The notes: generated by a model not told the origin, from the letters alone. A stretch of 64,000 bases of DNA from Litoditis marina (GCA_964036275.1 OZ038433.1:45947097-46011096), one strand, 5' to 3'; counted from the stretch's first letter, positions 23,520-35,283 are shown. Numbers and translations: made by a program.

Positions 23520-24871
23520 CTGTACAGGAGAATTTGGCTGGCGCGCGCCGGGTGCCTGTTGTAACTTAAAATACCGGGGTCAGCTGCAAGTGAAAATTCC
23601 GTGCAAACCAAAAATCATTTTCTCAAAACTTTTTTCAGAAAATAAAACAACACATTTCAGAGATATATATTTATTCAATGTAAGAATATATGAAAACAAA
23701 AAAACCGCTATACACAGGATAAAAACAAAGAATCTTCAAACATAAAGTTATGAAAGCAGTACTTACTTAGAAGTGAAAGAAAGAAAACCTAGAACACGGT
23801 CAGTAAACGAGAACAACAATTGCAGAACAGTTAATAAAATTTAAAACCCGTTAAAATTCAATACAAACTAAAGAAAACATTCCCGTAGCAACGGTTGAGA
23901 ACATGGTTTTTGTTATATGACAGTATTTTAAGGTGTTAACAGTTAATAAAGAGAGTATATTATTTTAAATCGAGAATATTCAAGAATTAACATCTGAGAG
24001 AAAATGTAACGAAGCAAAAGCAATCGATTGATGGAAAAAACACAGAAATTAGTAGAACACATGATGACATCAATACCATACCGCGAGTTGTTGTCGAGAT
24101 TGCTTTTATGTCCACCCTGAAAAATAAGAATGTACATAAAGTTTCGTGACCATTTTGACGCCTTTCTTCTGAAACTAGAAACTTTCAGCTTAAAAAAACC
24201 CACGTTTGCAATGTGATTTTGGGTATTTGTAACTATAAGAACGTGCAGTCATCAGTTTTACATCAGTGAAAAGTTGTACGCAAAGCCAGAAAAAATTCCA
24301 AAAACGGGCTGGCTCTCCGCTAATGTCATGAAAATTCGCCCATTTTGCAGAAAATCACGGTTACATGTATGTTGTATGTCAATCATTCAATCATTGAAAG
24401 AGTTACTTTTGGTAAGCGGGTACACCTTGCTGGTGTTTACTACAGGGTTTGCCAATAACTCGTCAATATTTCGTGACGAGTTATCAGATGCAGACATATA
24501 CAGTTATACTGTAGGTTATTCGCAACAACCACTTGATTGCTACCTCTTTCAAATCGAGAAAACGGAAAGGAAAGAAGAGAGGAACAAACCTGAATCAGTT
24601 TTCGTTCTTCTGACTCGAACCAATAAATTCTGCCCAAAAAGTGTAATTGCATCATGTCACCACAGGTCTACGATTCGAAGGTTATATCCAATCTACCTGA
24701 AATTCATAACGTTTTCAATCAAAATCGATCACTTTGAAGAAAAGTTCATTGTAGTAATCTGTCAAAACAAAATCTTCAATCCAAAACCGGTATTTTTATA
24801 GAAAAAGTCCAAATCACTATTTTCACGTAAATTACTTTTTTCATTTTCAATAGCTCACACAAGTGAGTTCG

Positions 24872-25093
24872 CATACACCGCCAAGGCCCTCTTATTCCTT
24901 CGAAATTTTCGCGACCCCTCCGTGTTTTCTCGTGTCGCGAGTCGCGACCCCCCAAAACGGCGACATTCAACTAATTTCCGTACGAGTTTAGGTTATTTTG
25001 TATGAAAATCGTTAGTTAACAGCCCGCGACCCCCAATTTTCACAAGGTTTTGTTCGCGACTCCCCCTTATACGAGGGGCCTTGGCGGTGTATG
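24872..25093. mobile_element. 222-bp MITE nested in the 3.2-kb element, hAT-like
   Basis: The ends are inverted repeats of about 18-19 bp beginning CATACACCGCCAAGGCCC and ending with its complement GGGCCTTGGCGGTGTATG. They are flanked by perfect 8-bp direct repeats TGAGTTCG at 24864-24871 and 25094-25101. An 8-bp target duplication is the signature of hAT-superfamily elements. The interior has several CGCGACCCC motifs in direct orientation and no coding capacity. Its insertion post-dates the 3.2-kb host element. Confidence 0.88.
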
Positions 25094-26662
25094 TGAGTTC
25101 GACTGCCAAGTTCGGAGGAATACTCTTTAAAAGACATGTGGTTGTCAAATTTAATGAACAAATCGATGTTCTTCTATCGAAAACAGAGAAATATTTGAAA
25201 GTTGTCCGAAAACGGAGCCCGTTCTTCTGCTTTTCCCTTTAATTTTGAAGAAATTAATGAGGGCTGTGCCAGAGCTCAACAATAGCAAGTTAATATACAA
25301 ATCTTTTTCGTCACTCAATGCTTTTCAAGAAGAACAAAGGAAGCGAAAAGAAAACAGTCTGGATTCGAGCTGGCACGAACCACCTTGTTCGCTAATTGAG
25401 TCCGCAAAGAAATTTACCGGAAGAAAGTAACTTCGAACCGAATGTTCGTGACTAGTAACAACATGATTCAAAGTTATAGTAACATACCTCAACTTCTTCA
25501 AAAACGTCGATGTCCAACCACTCACATGATACACATCGTAGTGAAAAGAATATAAGCAGAATATTTCGGACTGAAAAACATTTTGTACAACATAACAACC
25601 TGCGAGGTGTTCTCATTTTTACGAAACTAAACTCGTTCTTTCACTGAATTTGAACAAAATTTATGATTTTGCTTCAAAAATACAAAAATCTTTCGATAAA
25701 AGCGAAAAGGGGGTCCGTTTTCAATAAAAAGTACAGCTGGAAAAGGGGAAGGGCTTAAAACAGTCACACGAATGTCATTTTGTTCAAGAAAAACACTCCA
25801 CATTACAAATTATTCAAGTTGAAGTCATATTGGTTCTTAATTAGAAAACTGGTATGTTCCTAAACACTCTAAACAGTGATGGGGTCAAACTGAACTGGTT
25901 ATTAAATTACCATGTCGAACTTTATAAGTTTGAGCCATAATACTAATCTGTGAACTATGAGTTAGAGTCGTCTTTGAATAAAGTGAACAAGTTAATTGGT
26001 GAGCCTCTTTACTTTTCTCCCAGAACCAACCCATAAGAATATACAGAAAAAAAACATGAACCAACTTTTTTCAGAATGTCAAAACGAACATGAAACTGAG
26101 TGTGAACATGATTTTTTGATAGTGAAAATAATTTGACTCACCTTCAAATATGTCGGTATAGATTTTCTGCAAATTTAAACTTTCCTCAGCCAGGCACCAC
26201 ACATAAGCAAGAGGAATATTTCCAAGCGAACTTCACCCAGCGAATATTAGAACAACTGGAAACGTTTGATAAAAATGACATGAAGTTAACATAACACTCT
26301 TGAATAGAAAATTTTCGGACAAAAACACGTTTCAGAAATAAAAACCAGAATTCGAGACTTTAGAACATTGGGGTCAACGAAACTCCCTTCTAGGCTGTTC
26401 AAAACAAATTTTCAATCATTTAAATAAACTATGTACAGATACAAAACAAATTTAAACAAAGAAAAGTCTGAACACTTTAAAATATTTCGAAGAAATTCGC
26501 AACGGTGTCGATATTTGCGTCCATCTTTCCTGCTGGCGCATACTGCGTGCGCCAAGCCGTCTGGCTGACTCCGGTATTTTTAGTTACAAATCGAGCGAGC
26601 CCGGTATTTTAAGTTACAAAATTGACGAGTCCGGTATTTTAAGTTGCAAAGGTTTTTCAGAG

Positions 26663-27180
26663 TCGGGGGCAAGAGCGCGCGGTTCACTGTTGTATATGGA
26701 AATGTTAGGTTTTTCATAGATGAGATAAATGATTTAGCTCTCAATTCTCAATTGTAGCCCTCAGATGTGGAGCAAATTTCAATTTCGTTCTCTGGCACGA
26801 AACTCGATGAGAATTTGGAAAAACTATCGGAAAATGTACGAATAGCTTTTGTAAAAGTATTTTCTATGATGTGTAACTTAAATTGAGGTGTATGGGGGAA
26901 AAAAGTTCGACTTTTGTTTCACGTGACTCACGTGGGAAAACGTGCATTTTCACGGGTCCACACCTACTAAACATGCATGAACATCCCTTTTGTTGCCGAT
27001 GTGGAGCAAACTACAACGTTTCTTTTAGAGAACACCTGTTTTCTGCTCACGTGAGACACGTGACACACGTGTTTTTACTTTTGTACACATTCTTAGTGCC
27101 CTCCTACTGGAGGGCGTTCCAAAATTTGTCTTAACCACAACTTTCATTGGGTCAGAACGAGAAAGTACCTCAAACTTGGG
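26663..27180. repeat. 5S-SL1 unit 18, middle piece between the two insertions
   Basis: This 518-bp piece of unit 18 lies between the 3.2-kb and 8.1-kb insertions. It corresponds to about unit positions 188-705 and holds the A/T-rich spacer, both downstream E-box clusters and the 3' portion of the SL1 gene. It joins the left segment at TTTC/GGGGG and ends inside the SL1 exon. Confidence 0.95.
27092..27180 (-). pseudogene. SL1 RNA gene of unit 18, 3' portion, split by the 8.1-kb insertion
   Basis: This piece holds RNA positions 11 to the 3' end: part of the leader exon from the CCCAA onward (with the duplicated TTGGG target on the plus strand), the GT donor, the Sm site and the 3' hairpin, all consensus. 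The first ten exon nucleotides and the promoter lie 8.1 kb away at 35284 and beyond, so a normal SL1 RNA cannot be made from this locus. The break is inside the leader exon, between exon nucleotides 10 and 11 on this side. Confidence 0.95.
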
Positions 27181-27734
27181 AAATCAATTGAGTCATTAGC
27201 GCCTTTGGTGAGTCATCAATGACTCGGTCGAGTCAGCGGTGACTCAGACAATTCTTCATCGACCAGAACAAACTACAGGTGACTAATCTGTAACTACAAC
27301 TATATTATGTTCAAACAGGATGTATTTTGGACTTTTCACTAGTGAAATGCGATACTTGTGGTCATATGTTCATCCCATACAAAAAAAATGAAATTTCGCA
27401 AAATTTTCTTAAAGTTCCAAAAAACGTGTTTGTTCAGGCCAAACGTACAAAAACAACCAAGACCATCATTTTAGCGAACAAACATCTGAACCATGAAACT
27501 TTGAAAGTTTTAAGGCTAGTTGCTCGGACAATTTTGGAGTAGTTAAGGAAGTCTCAATTAAAGGAGAAGTTTTGAACGAGTGTCTCTGTTGTACTGATGA
27601 TGGGAGTATAACAATTTTTTTATCCTGACTTTTCACTGTGCATGATGGAGAAGGTTATGTGGTTATTTGTGGTAATGAGTAGGCCTCGCTAAAAGTGGAG
27701 CAAAAGACTGAACTAAACCACAAACTAGATATTT

Positions 27735-30700
27735 CACGTGAGTCACTGGTGACCCAAAACATTTTCAAGGGCTCTCAATGACGTTCAATCACCGAAGAAC
27801 AACCTAGGAGTGAAAAACTCAAGTATCAAGCTACATAGATCATACTAACATAGTAGTCCACACTTGAACTGAATATTTCACTTGAGTCACTGGTGACTCA
27901 AGACATTTTCAAATGCTTTCAAAGACTTTCGATCACTGAGAAACAACCTACTACTTTCAGATGCAACTATCAAACTACAAAGATCATACACACACATTAG
28001 GCCACCCCTGAACTGAATATTTCACTTGAGTCACTGGTGACTCAAGGCATTTTCAAATGCTTTCAAATACTTCCGATCACTGAGAAACAACCTAGTACTT
28101 ACAGATGTAAGTATCAAACTACAAAGATCATACACACACATTAGGCCACCCCTGAACTGAATATTTCACTTGAGTCACTGGTGACTCAAGACATTTTCGA
28201 ATGCTTTCAAATACTTCCGATCACTGAGAAACAACCTAGTACTTACAGATGTAAGTATCAAACTACAAAGATCATACACACACATTAGGCCACCCCTGAA
28301 CTGAATATTTCACTTGAGTCACTGGTGACTCAATACATTTTCGAATGCTTTCAAATACTTCCGATCACTGAGAAACAACCTAGTTCTTACAGATGTGAGT
28401 GTCAAACTACAAAGATCATACAAACATACTAGGCCACCCCTGAACTGAATATTTCACTTGAGTCACTGGTGACTCAAGACATTTTCAAATGCTTCCAAAG
28501 ACTTTCGATCACTGAGAAACAGCCCATTACTTACAGATGTAATTATCAAGCTACAAAGATCATACACACATATTAGGTCACCCCTGAACTGAATATTTCA
28601 CTTGAGTCACTGGTGACTCGAGACATTTTCTAGTGCTTTCAAAGACTTTCGATCACTGAGAAACAACCTACTACTTTCAGATGCAAGTATCAAGCTACAA
28701 AGATCATATAAACAGATTAGGCCACCCCTGAACTGAATATTTCACTTGAGTCACTGGTGACTCGAGACATTTTCAAATGCTTTCAAAGACTTTCGATCAC
28801 TGAGAAACAACCTAGTACTTACAGATGTAAGTATCAAACTACAAAGATCATACACACACATTAGGTCACCCCTGAACTGAATATTTCACTTGAGTCACTG
28901 GTGACTCAAGACATTTTCGAATGCTTTCACATATTTTCGATCACTGAGAAACAACCTAGTACTTACAGATGTAAGTATCAAACTACAAAGATCATACACA
29001 CACATTAGGCCACCCCTGAACTGAATATTTCACTTGAGTCACTGGTGACTCAAGACATTTTCGAATGCTTTCACATATTTTCGATCACTGAGAAACAACC
29101 TGGTACTTACAGATGTAAGTATCAAACTACAAAGATCATACACACACATTAGGCCACCCCTGAACTGAATATTTCACTTGAGTCATTGGTGACTCAATAC
29201 ATTTTCGAATGCTTTCAAATAATCTCGATTACTGAGAAACAACCTACTACTTTCAGATGCAACTATCAAACTACAAAGATCATACAAACATACTAGGCCA
29301 CCCCTGAACTGAATATTTCACTTGAGTCACTGGTGACTCAAGACATTTTCGAATGCTTTCAAATACTTCCGATCACTGAGAAACAACCTAGTACTTACAG
29401 ATGTAAGTTACAAACTACAAAGATCATACACACACATTAGGCCACCCCTGAACTGAATATTTCACTTGAGTCACTGGTGACTCAATACATTTTCGAATGC
29501 TTTCAAATACTTCCGATCACTGAGAAACAACCTAGTACTTACAGATGTAAGTATCAAACTACAAAGATCATACACACACATTAGGCCACCCCTGAACTGA
29601 ATATTTCACTTGAGTCACTGGTGACTCAAGACATTTTCGAATGCTTTCAAATACTTCCGATCACTGAGAAACAACCTAGTACTTACAGATGTAAGTATCA
29701 AACTACAAAGATCATACACACACATTAGGCCACCCCTGAACTGAATATTTCACTTGAGTCACTGGTGACTCAATACATTTTCGAATGCTTTCAAATACTT
29801 CCGATCACTGAGAAACAACCTAGTTCTTACAGATGTGAGTATCAAACTACAAAGATCATACAAACATACTAGGCCACCCCTGAACTGAATATTTCACTTG
29901 AGTCACTGGTGACTCAAGACATTTTCAAATGCTTCCAAAGACTTTCGATCACTGAGAAACAGCCCATTACTTACAGATGTAATTATCAAGCTACAAAGAT
30001 CATACACACATATTAGGTTACCCCTGAACTGAATATTTCACTTGAGTCACTGGTGACTCAATACATTTTCGAATGCTTTCAAATACTTCCGATCACTGAG
30101 AAACAACCTAGTACTTACAGATGTAAGTATCAAACTACAAAGATCATACACACACATTAGGCCACCCCTGAACTGAATATTTCACTTGAGTCACTGGTGA
30201 CTCAAGACATTTTCGAATGCTTTCACATATTTTCGATCACTGAGAAACAACCTGGTACTTACAGATGTAAGTATCAAACTACAAAGATCATACACACACA
30301 TTAGGCCACCCCTGAACTGAATATTTCACTTGAGTCATTGGTGACTCAATACATTTTCGAATGCTTTCAAATAATCTCGATTACTGAGAAACAACCTACT
30401 ACTTTCAGATGCAACTATCAAACTACAAAGATCATACAAACATACTAGGCCACCCCTGAACTGAATATTTCACTTGAGTCACTGGTGACTCAAGACATTT
30501 TCGAATGCTTTCAAATACTTCCGATCACTGAGAAACAACCTAGTACTTACAGATGTAAGTTACAAACTACAAAGATCATACACACACATTAGGCCACCCC
30601 TGAACTGAATATTTCACTTGAGTCACTGGTGACTCAATACATTTTCGAATGCTTTCAAATACTTCCGATCACTGAGAAACAACCTAGTACTTACAGATGT

Positions 30701-31957
30701 AAGTATCAAACTACAAAGATCATACACACACATTAGGCCACCCCTGAACTGAATATTTCACTTGAGTCACTGGTGACTCAAGACATTTTCGAATGCTTTC
30801 AAATACTTCCGATCACTGAGAAACAACCTAGTACTTACAGATGTAAGTATCAAACTACAAAGATCATACACACACATTAGGCCACCCCTGAACTGAATAT
30901 TTCACTTGAGTCACTGGTGACTCAATACATTTTCGAATGCTTTCAAATACTTCCGATCACTGAGAAACAACCTAGTTCTTACAGATGTGAGTATCAAACT
31001 ACAAAGATCATACAAACATACTAGGCCACCCCTGAACTGAATATTTCACTTGAGTCACTGGTGACTCAAGACATTTTCAAATGCTTCCAAAGACTTTCGA
31101 TCACTGAGAAACAGCCCATTACTTACAGATGTAATTATCAAGCTACAAAGATCATACACACATATTAGGTCACCCCTGAACTGAATATTTCACTTGAGTC
31201 ACTGGTGACTCGAGACATTTTCAAGTGCTTTCAAAGACTTTCGATCACTGAGAAACAACCTACTACTTTCAGATGCAAGTATCAAGCTACAAAGATCATA
31301 TAAACAGATTAGGCCACCCCTGAACTGAATATTTCACTTGAGTCACTGGTGACTCGAGACATTTTCAAATGCTTTCAAAGACTTTCGATCACTGAGAAAC
31401 AACCTAGTACTTACAGATGTAAGTATCAAACTACAAAGATCATACACACACATTAGGTCACCCCTGAACTGAATATTTCACTTGAGTCACTGGTGACTCA
31501 AGACATTTTCGAATGCTTTCACATATTTTCGATCACTGAGAAACAACCTAGTACTTACAGATGTAAGTATCAAACTACAAAGATCATACACACACATTAG
31601 GCCACCCCTGAACTGAATATTTCACTTGAGTCACTGGTGACTCAAGACATTTTCGAATGCTTTCACATATTTTCGATCACTGAGAAACAACCTAGTACTT
31701 ACAGATGTAAGTATCAAACTACAAAGATCATACACACACATTAGGCCACCCCTGAACTGAATATTTCACTTGAGTCACTGGTGACTCAAGACATTTTCGA
31801 ATGCTTTCACATATTTTCGATCACTGAGAAACAACCTAGTACTTACAGATGTGAGTATCAAACTACAAAGATCATACAAACATACTAGGCCACCCCTGAA
31901 CTGAATATTTCACTTGAGTCACTGGTGACTCAAGACATTTTCGAATGCTTTCAAAGA
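27735..31957. repeat. 144-bp satellite, about 29 monomers, in the 8.1-kb element
   Basis: The landmark CACTTGAGTCACTGGTGACT recurs at exact 144-bp spacing from 27879 to 31911, with a diverged first copy at 27735 (CACGTGAGTCACTGGTGACC). Each monomer contains the 16-bp perfect palindrome GAGTCACTGGTGACTC, usually extended to CTTGAGTCACTGGTGACTCA, and many also the inverted repeat ACTTACAGATGTAAGT. Monomers differ at a few sites in blocks: 29031-30038 and 30183-31190 match monomer by monomer at an offset of 1,152 bp (8 units), and 28311-29174 matches 30903-31766 at 2,592 bp (18 units). This shows expansion by segmental unequal exchange. Array ends are sharp: after 31957 the sequence leaves the monomer pattern. 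Confidence 0.96.
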
Positions 31958-32280
31958 TGCCACTGACTCAAGTATGAAAATTCGTTCTACCTGTGAATGA
32001 GTATATCATTGAACTTTACGTGGGTCCCTCCTTCATACTCAACCGATAGGGGGTTTTTGACCGGATGAAATTGCGAAAAACACGAATAACTGGTTTGAGT
32101 CACCCCTGACTCACGTAGAAATATTTCATCTATGTGTGAACAAAGTGCTGTTAGATTCTTCATGACCTTCTATTTGGATTTGCATATATTTCACTAGTTG
32201 TGAGATGGAGAAACACGGAAAACTGTTTTGAGTCACCACTGACTCATGTAAATATAGTGGGTGCCAAATTTATAAATTTC

Positions 32281-32351
32281 TGTCTATCGCCGGACTCGAA
32301 CCTGCGAGCAAAAGATTTGAAAAAGGGCGCAAACCACTGCGCTCATAGAGA
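32281..32351 (-). pseudogene. tRNA-derived sequence in the 8.1-kb element
   Basis: On the minus strand it has a 7-bp acceptor stem with one mismatch (TCTCTAT / ATAGACA), a perfect D stem (GCGC / GCGC, with CAGTGG A-box bases), and a T arm with GGTTCGAGTCC, a near-consensus B box. The anticodon arm does not fold properly (CTTTTTCAAATCTTTTG), so it is a decayed tRNA or SINE head, not a working tRNA. It is unrelated in sequence to the tRNA-like unit of the 5S-SL1 array. Confidence 0.6.
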
Positions 32352-32555
32352 ACATAACCGACAAGTTTTGAAATCGAAGACATGTGTGGGCATTTATCAG
32401 AAAGTGAGATATACAGTCCCTCCCGCTTTTTCGTTGGCAGCGACTATATTTACAATAGAATCGCAATGTGAGCTTTTTATGCCACACAGAACAGTAACAG
32501 TACCCTAAATTAGCTTAGTCCACCACTTATTACACTGAATATTTAATTTACAAAA

Positions 32556-32602
32556 CCTTCGTTCTGTGGAACGAAGGATTGCTGATGTCGATAAGACATC
32601 AG
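32556..32602. repeat. Two adjacent perfect hairpins in the 8.1-kb element
   Basis: The first has stem CCTTCGTTC/GAACGAAGG with loop TGTG (32556-32577). The second has stem CTGATGTC/GACATCAG with a 5-nt loop (32582-32602). They are separated by 4 bp. Their role is unknown; they could be relic element ends or RNA structures. Confidence 0.75.
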
Positions 32603-35283
32603 TAACTTACATAAAAGTCGGAAAGTAAACTTTTCACGTCATACTGAACAGTAACAATACCCTCACTTATGCGCACGCATATGCGTGCGTACCGTACACA
32701 GCGGAAACTGAGATATACAGTACCCTCCCGCCTTTCCATTGGCGATGACTATATTTTACGTTCACGTGTGAATTAATGGGCCATTAGGTTCTACGTGAGT
32801 TCCTATTTTGAAAAAAACTACCACAGTATTTCTTACTCATTGAAATTAAAGAGAAACACTGTAAAATGAGTCACCAGTGACTCAGGTGAAAATAGTGTGC
32901 ATGTGAATAAGTGTGTTATTAGGCTTTACCTCCTACTCTCATATATAACTTCTAGGTTATTCTTCACCAAATGGGAAAAATTACCACATCCAGCAATGAT
33001 TTAGGCACGTGACTCATACAATCCCCCCCCCCCCCTAGCCAAAAAGAGGCCTTGACTTGAGCTTGTGTAGTTTGATAGTATACTACACACACAATGTTGC
33101 TTTTGACAGTTTCACAAAGACCTAGGATTATATCAATAGTCATTTGTACGAATGAGGTGGATGTTTACAATATTAAATTTCTGCATAAATAGGGAGAACA
33201 TAAATAATAAATACTGACATCCAAGCAGCTCTCCGAGAGACTTCGTGCGTAGAGAAACAATGTGTTAGTGGGGATTTGTACAATTCTAGCCAAACAGTTC
33301 ATAAATCATACTACTCTTCCTCGCCACCACTGAAACAAATGTTGATTCCATGAAACTCATTCCTCAATTCCATGAAACTCATTCCAAGAAAGAATATGCG
33401 TGATATTCTACCATGACGTTAGATATAGCTGAGTGGACCTGTAAACCGTGTTTCTTAAATCGTTGTTTCCGATTTTATGGGAATAACTTGCATCCTCGAA
33501 AAAGACAAGTTTGTGGCAGTTCAATTATGAACATTCGAAAGATTTTCAATAATTTTTCATTAAACTGAGAAATTGTCCAACAAAAAAAAAGGAAAAATCG
33601 AATGAGGTTCAGCGAAACAATTTGAAATAATCACAACAAATGAATTATTCATCACATGTTGAATGCAAAATAACTTCTGGTGTAGTTTGATTCATAGTAT
33701 GTATTTGGATTTTTCTAAACTACTTTTTCAATCTTAATCGAAAACGCTCCATTGCCATTGTTTGTCACTATATTTTCTAGCCATTGTTTGTCACTATATT
33801 TTGTTTTTTTTTCTTCTGTTTGTTGTTCACTTCCTTCTTATTTATTCTACTCTTCAAATTCCGGGAGATTATATTTGAATGAGCGAGATTGCATTAGGGT
33901 GAAGTGCAAAAAAGATCTGATTAACATCTACAAAAGCGATAAAAATACCTCATTTTCTTAGAGGATTTCACGACACATAAATTATTTGCGTGTAGTCAAT
34001 CTACGTTCCAAAAATGAGCATATTCCAAGCAAGTAGAAGAGAGATATGACAATTTCTTGAACGAGCGGGGCGCTTCACATCAAGCGCATATAGCAATGGC
34101 TCTAAGAGAGCCGCTACCGTACTTTGCCATTGGCGCACAATGCAGACAGTCCAGTGTATCCTTAATTGCTCAAATAACACTCTCTGTGAATGACTTCGGT
34201 GGTTTTTGTTTTCGACCGTGTTATTCCACAGAAAATAGAACGAAAAACAACAAATCTATTTGAAATCAATGTTTGACAGATTTATTATCTTGAAATAGTC
34301 TAAAAACAGATTATAAACTACCTCAAACCATTTCTAATCGATTGCCACAGCCATTTCCCACCTTTTAAGAAAATTCATTTTTTTCAAACCACTACGATAC
34401 ATGGAAGTAATAGAGTGCCCGGTTTTGAGTCACCAGTGACTCCCCAATAGTAATTTTGAGTCACCAGTGACTCAAATGAGTCACCCTTGACTCAATTCGA
34501 TTACCCTATAGTAAGTGACTCGGAAAAAATTCTATTTTTGGTTCTCCGTTTTACACACAATGGCATACGTCTCTATGGATCTACACAAAAAATTTGAGAG
34601 GAAAATATTCACAAATGATCAAGTTATACGGTTTTCAAGATATGGATATTACCCAATGTTGAAAAAAATTGAGAAAAAGTGAATTTTGTTTTTTTTACGT
34701 TAAAACTTGTTCTTCTGTGTTTACTGTAACTGAAAAACTCGAGTATTTGGAAAAATTCCATATTTCACCTTTTTGAATCCCCTACTTAGGTACTACCTTT
34801 GAGTCACCAGTGACTCAGAACCCCTCAGCCCTCTTGACTGCCGTTAGGTGAACAGAAAACGATCAAAATTGAAAAATTGTATTAGATGACATAGATAACA
34901 ATTTCTCAGTTTGAGTAGACACTTTTTCTCAATGCATAATTAAAGTTATCATGTTGAGTCAACAATGACTCACCATGCATTTTTCGGAAATTGTCTATAA
35001 CTCTGAGGAGAGCGATCTAATACTTCCCGTGTTTCTCGAATAATGTTTCAAATGTGTGTATCTTGCTTCTCAACTAGTGAAAGTACTGATATCCCCCTTC
35101 GCTTACTACCAGAAAAATATTTACCTTGAAAAATGAGGTAATTTCGAACAAAGTGGTTTTTTTCATTTCAAAATCAACTTTTCGCTATTCTCTTTTCGGT
35201 ATCTGAAAGTGCGTAATTTTCTGTCTTAGAAACTGTATTTTTAGTTCACTATAGTTTATTTGAAGTTTTCTACTCAATTACTA

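Larger units (their letters stand above)
23429..26662. mobile_element. 3.2-kb non-autonomous DNA transposon with inverted ends, inserted in unit 18
   Basis: The array sequence stops after TTTC at 23428 and resumes with GGGGGC at 26665, with TC present on both sides (a possible 2-bp target duplication, or chance). The ends are imperfect inverted repeats of about 33 bp: CTGTGAAAA and CTCTGAAAA at the outer edges, sharing AACTTAAAATACCGGA at their inner part. The AACTTAAAATACCGG motif recurs near 23561 and, inverted, two further times at about 26570-26640, giving subterminal repeats at both ends. The interior is A/T-rich (about 23620-26500), contains the nested 222-bp MITE and no recognisable transposase; I found no reading frame I would call a gene. 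The superfamily is not assignable from a 2-bp duplication. The insertion point lies 23 bp upstream of the tRNA-like sequence of unit 18. Confidence 0.85.
27181..35283. mobile_element. 8.1-kb non-coding element inserted within the SL1 exon of unit 18
   Basis: The array is interrupted exactly between two copies of TTGGG (27176-27180 and 35284-35288), a 5-bp target duplication, which shows a transposition-type integration. The outer ends share only a short inverted AATTGAGT (27186-27193 and, inverted, near 35272-35279), so terminal repeats are minimal. No LTRs and no poly-A tail were seen, and no reverse transcriptase, integrase or transposase frame is visible. The left flank (27181-27734) and right flank (31958-35283) are A/T-rich single-copy sequence studded with GAGTCA...TGACTC palindromes; the middle is a 144-bp satellite. 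Site-specific non-LTR elements of SL1 genes (NeSL-1 in Caenorhabditis elegans) are known, but nothing here shows relationship to them. The family is unknown to me. Confidence 0.82.
31958..35283. other. Right flank of the 8.1-kb element: non-coding, palindrome-rich
   Basis: A/T-rich sequence without a recognisable gene. It holds GAGTCA-type palindromes near 32097, 32230, 32868, 34426, 34457, 34800 and 34954, a tRNA-like sequence (32281-32351), two adjacent hairpins (32556-32602), a C13 run (33023-33035), an inverted ACGCATATGCGT near 32676, and a repeated segment of about 50 bp, starting GAGATATACAGT, at about 32405 and 32708. The rest of 33040-34400 shows nothing I can interpret. Confidence 0.7.

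Noticed and set aside
24328..24801. Reading frame of about 157 codons from an ATG in the 3.2-kb element, with a hydrophobic stretch
   Set aside because: No domain or transposase motif is visible, composition is like the surrounding A/T-rich DNA, and the frame is within chance length for this region.
23429..26662. Helitron
   Set aside because: Inverted terminal repeats are clear, the insertion is not between A and T, and the 3' end lacks the CTRR terminus with its hairpin.
27327..27542. 71-codon frame with a CxxC pair in the left flank of the 8.1-kb element
   Set aside because: It lacks an ATG start, has only one CxxC pair, and shows no family resemblance; likely chance.
27735..31957. CRISPR-like appearance of regular repeats
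   Set aside because: The whole 144-bp unit is repeated, with no unique spacers, in nematode DNA; it is a satellite.
32200..32508. 102-codon frame in the right flank of the 8.1-kb element
   Set aside because: It runs antisense through the tRNA-derived sequence, which accounts for its unusual length and composition.
27181..35283. LTR retrotransposon or NeSL-type non-LTR element
   Set aside because: The two ends are not direct repeats, there is no poly-A or short-repeat tail, and no reverse transcriptase or endonuclease frame on either strand.
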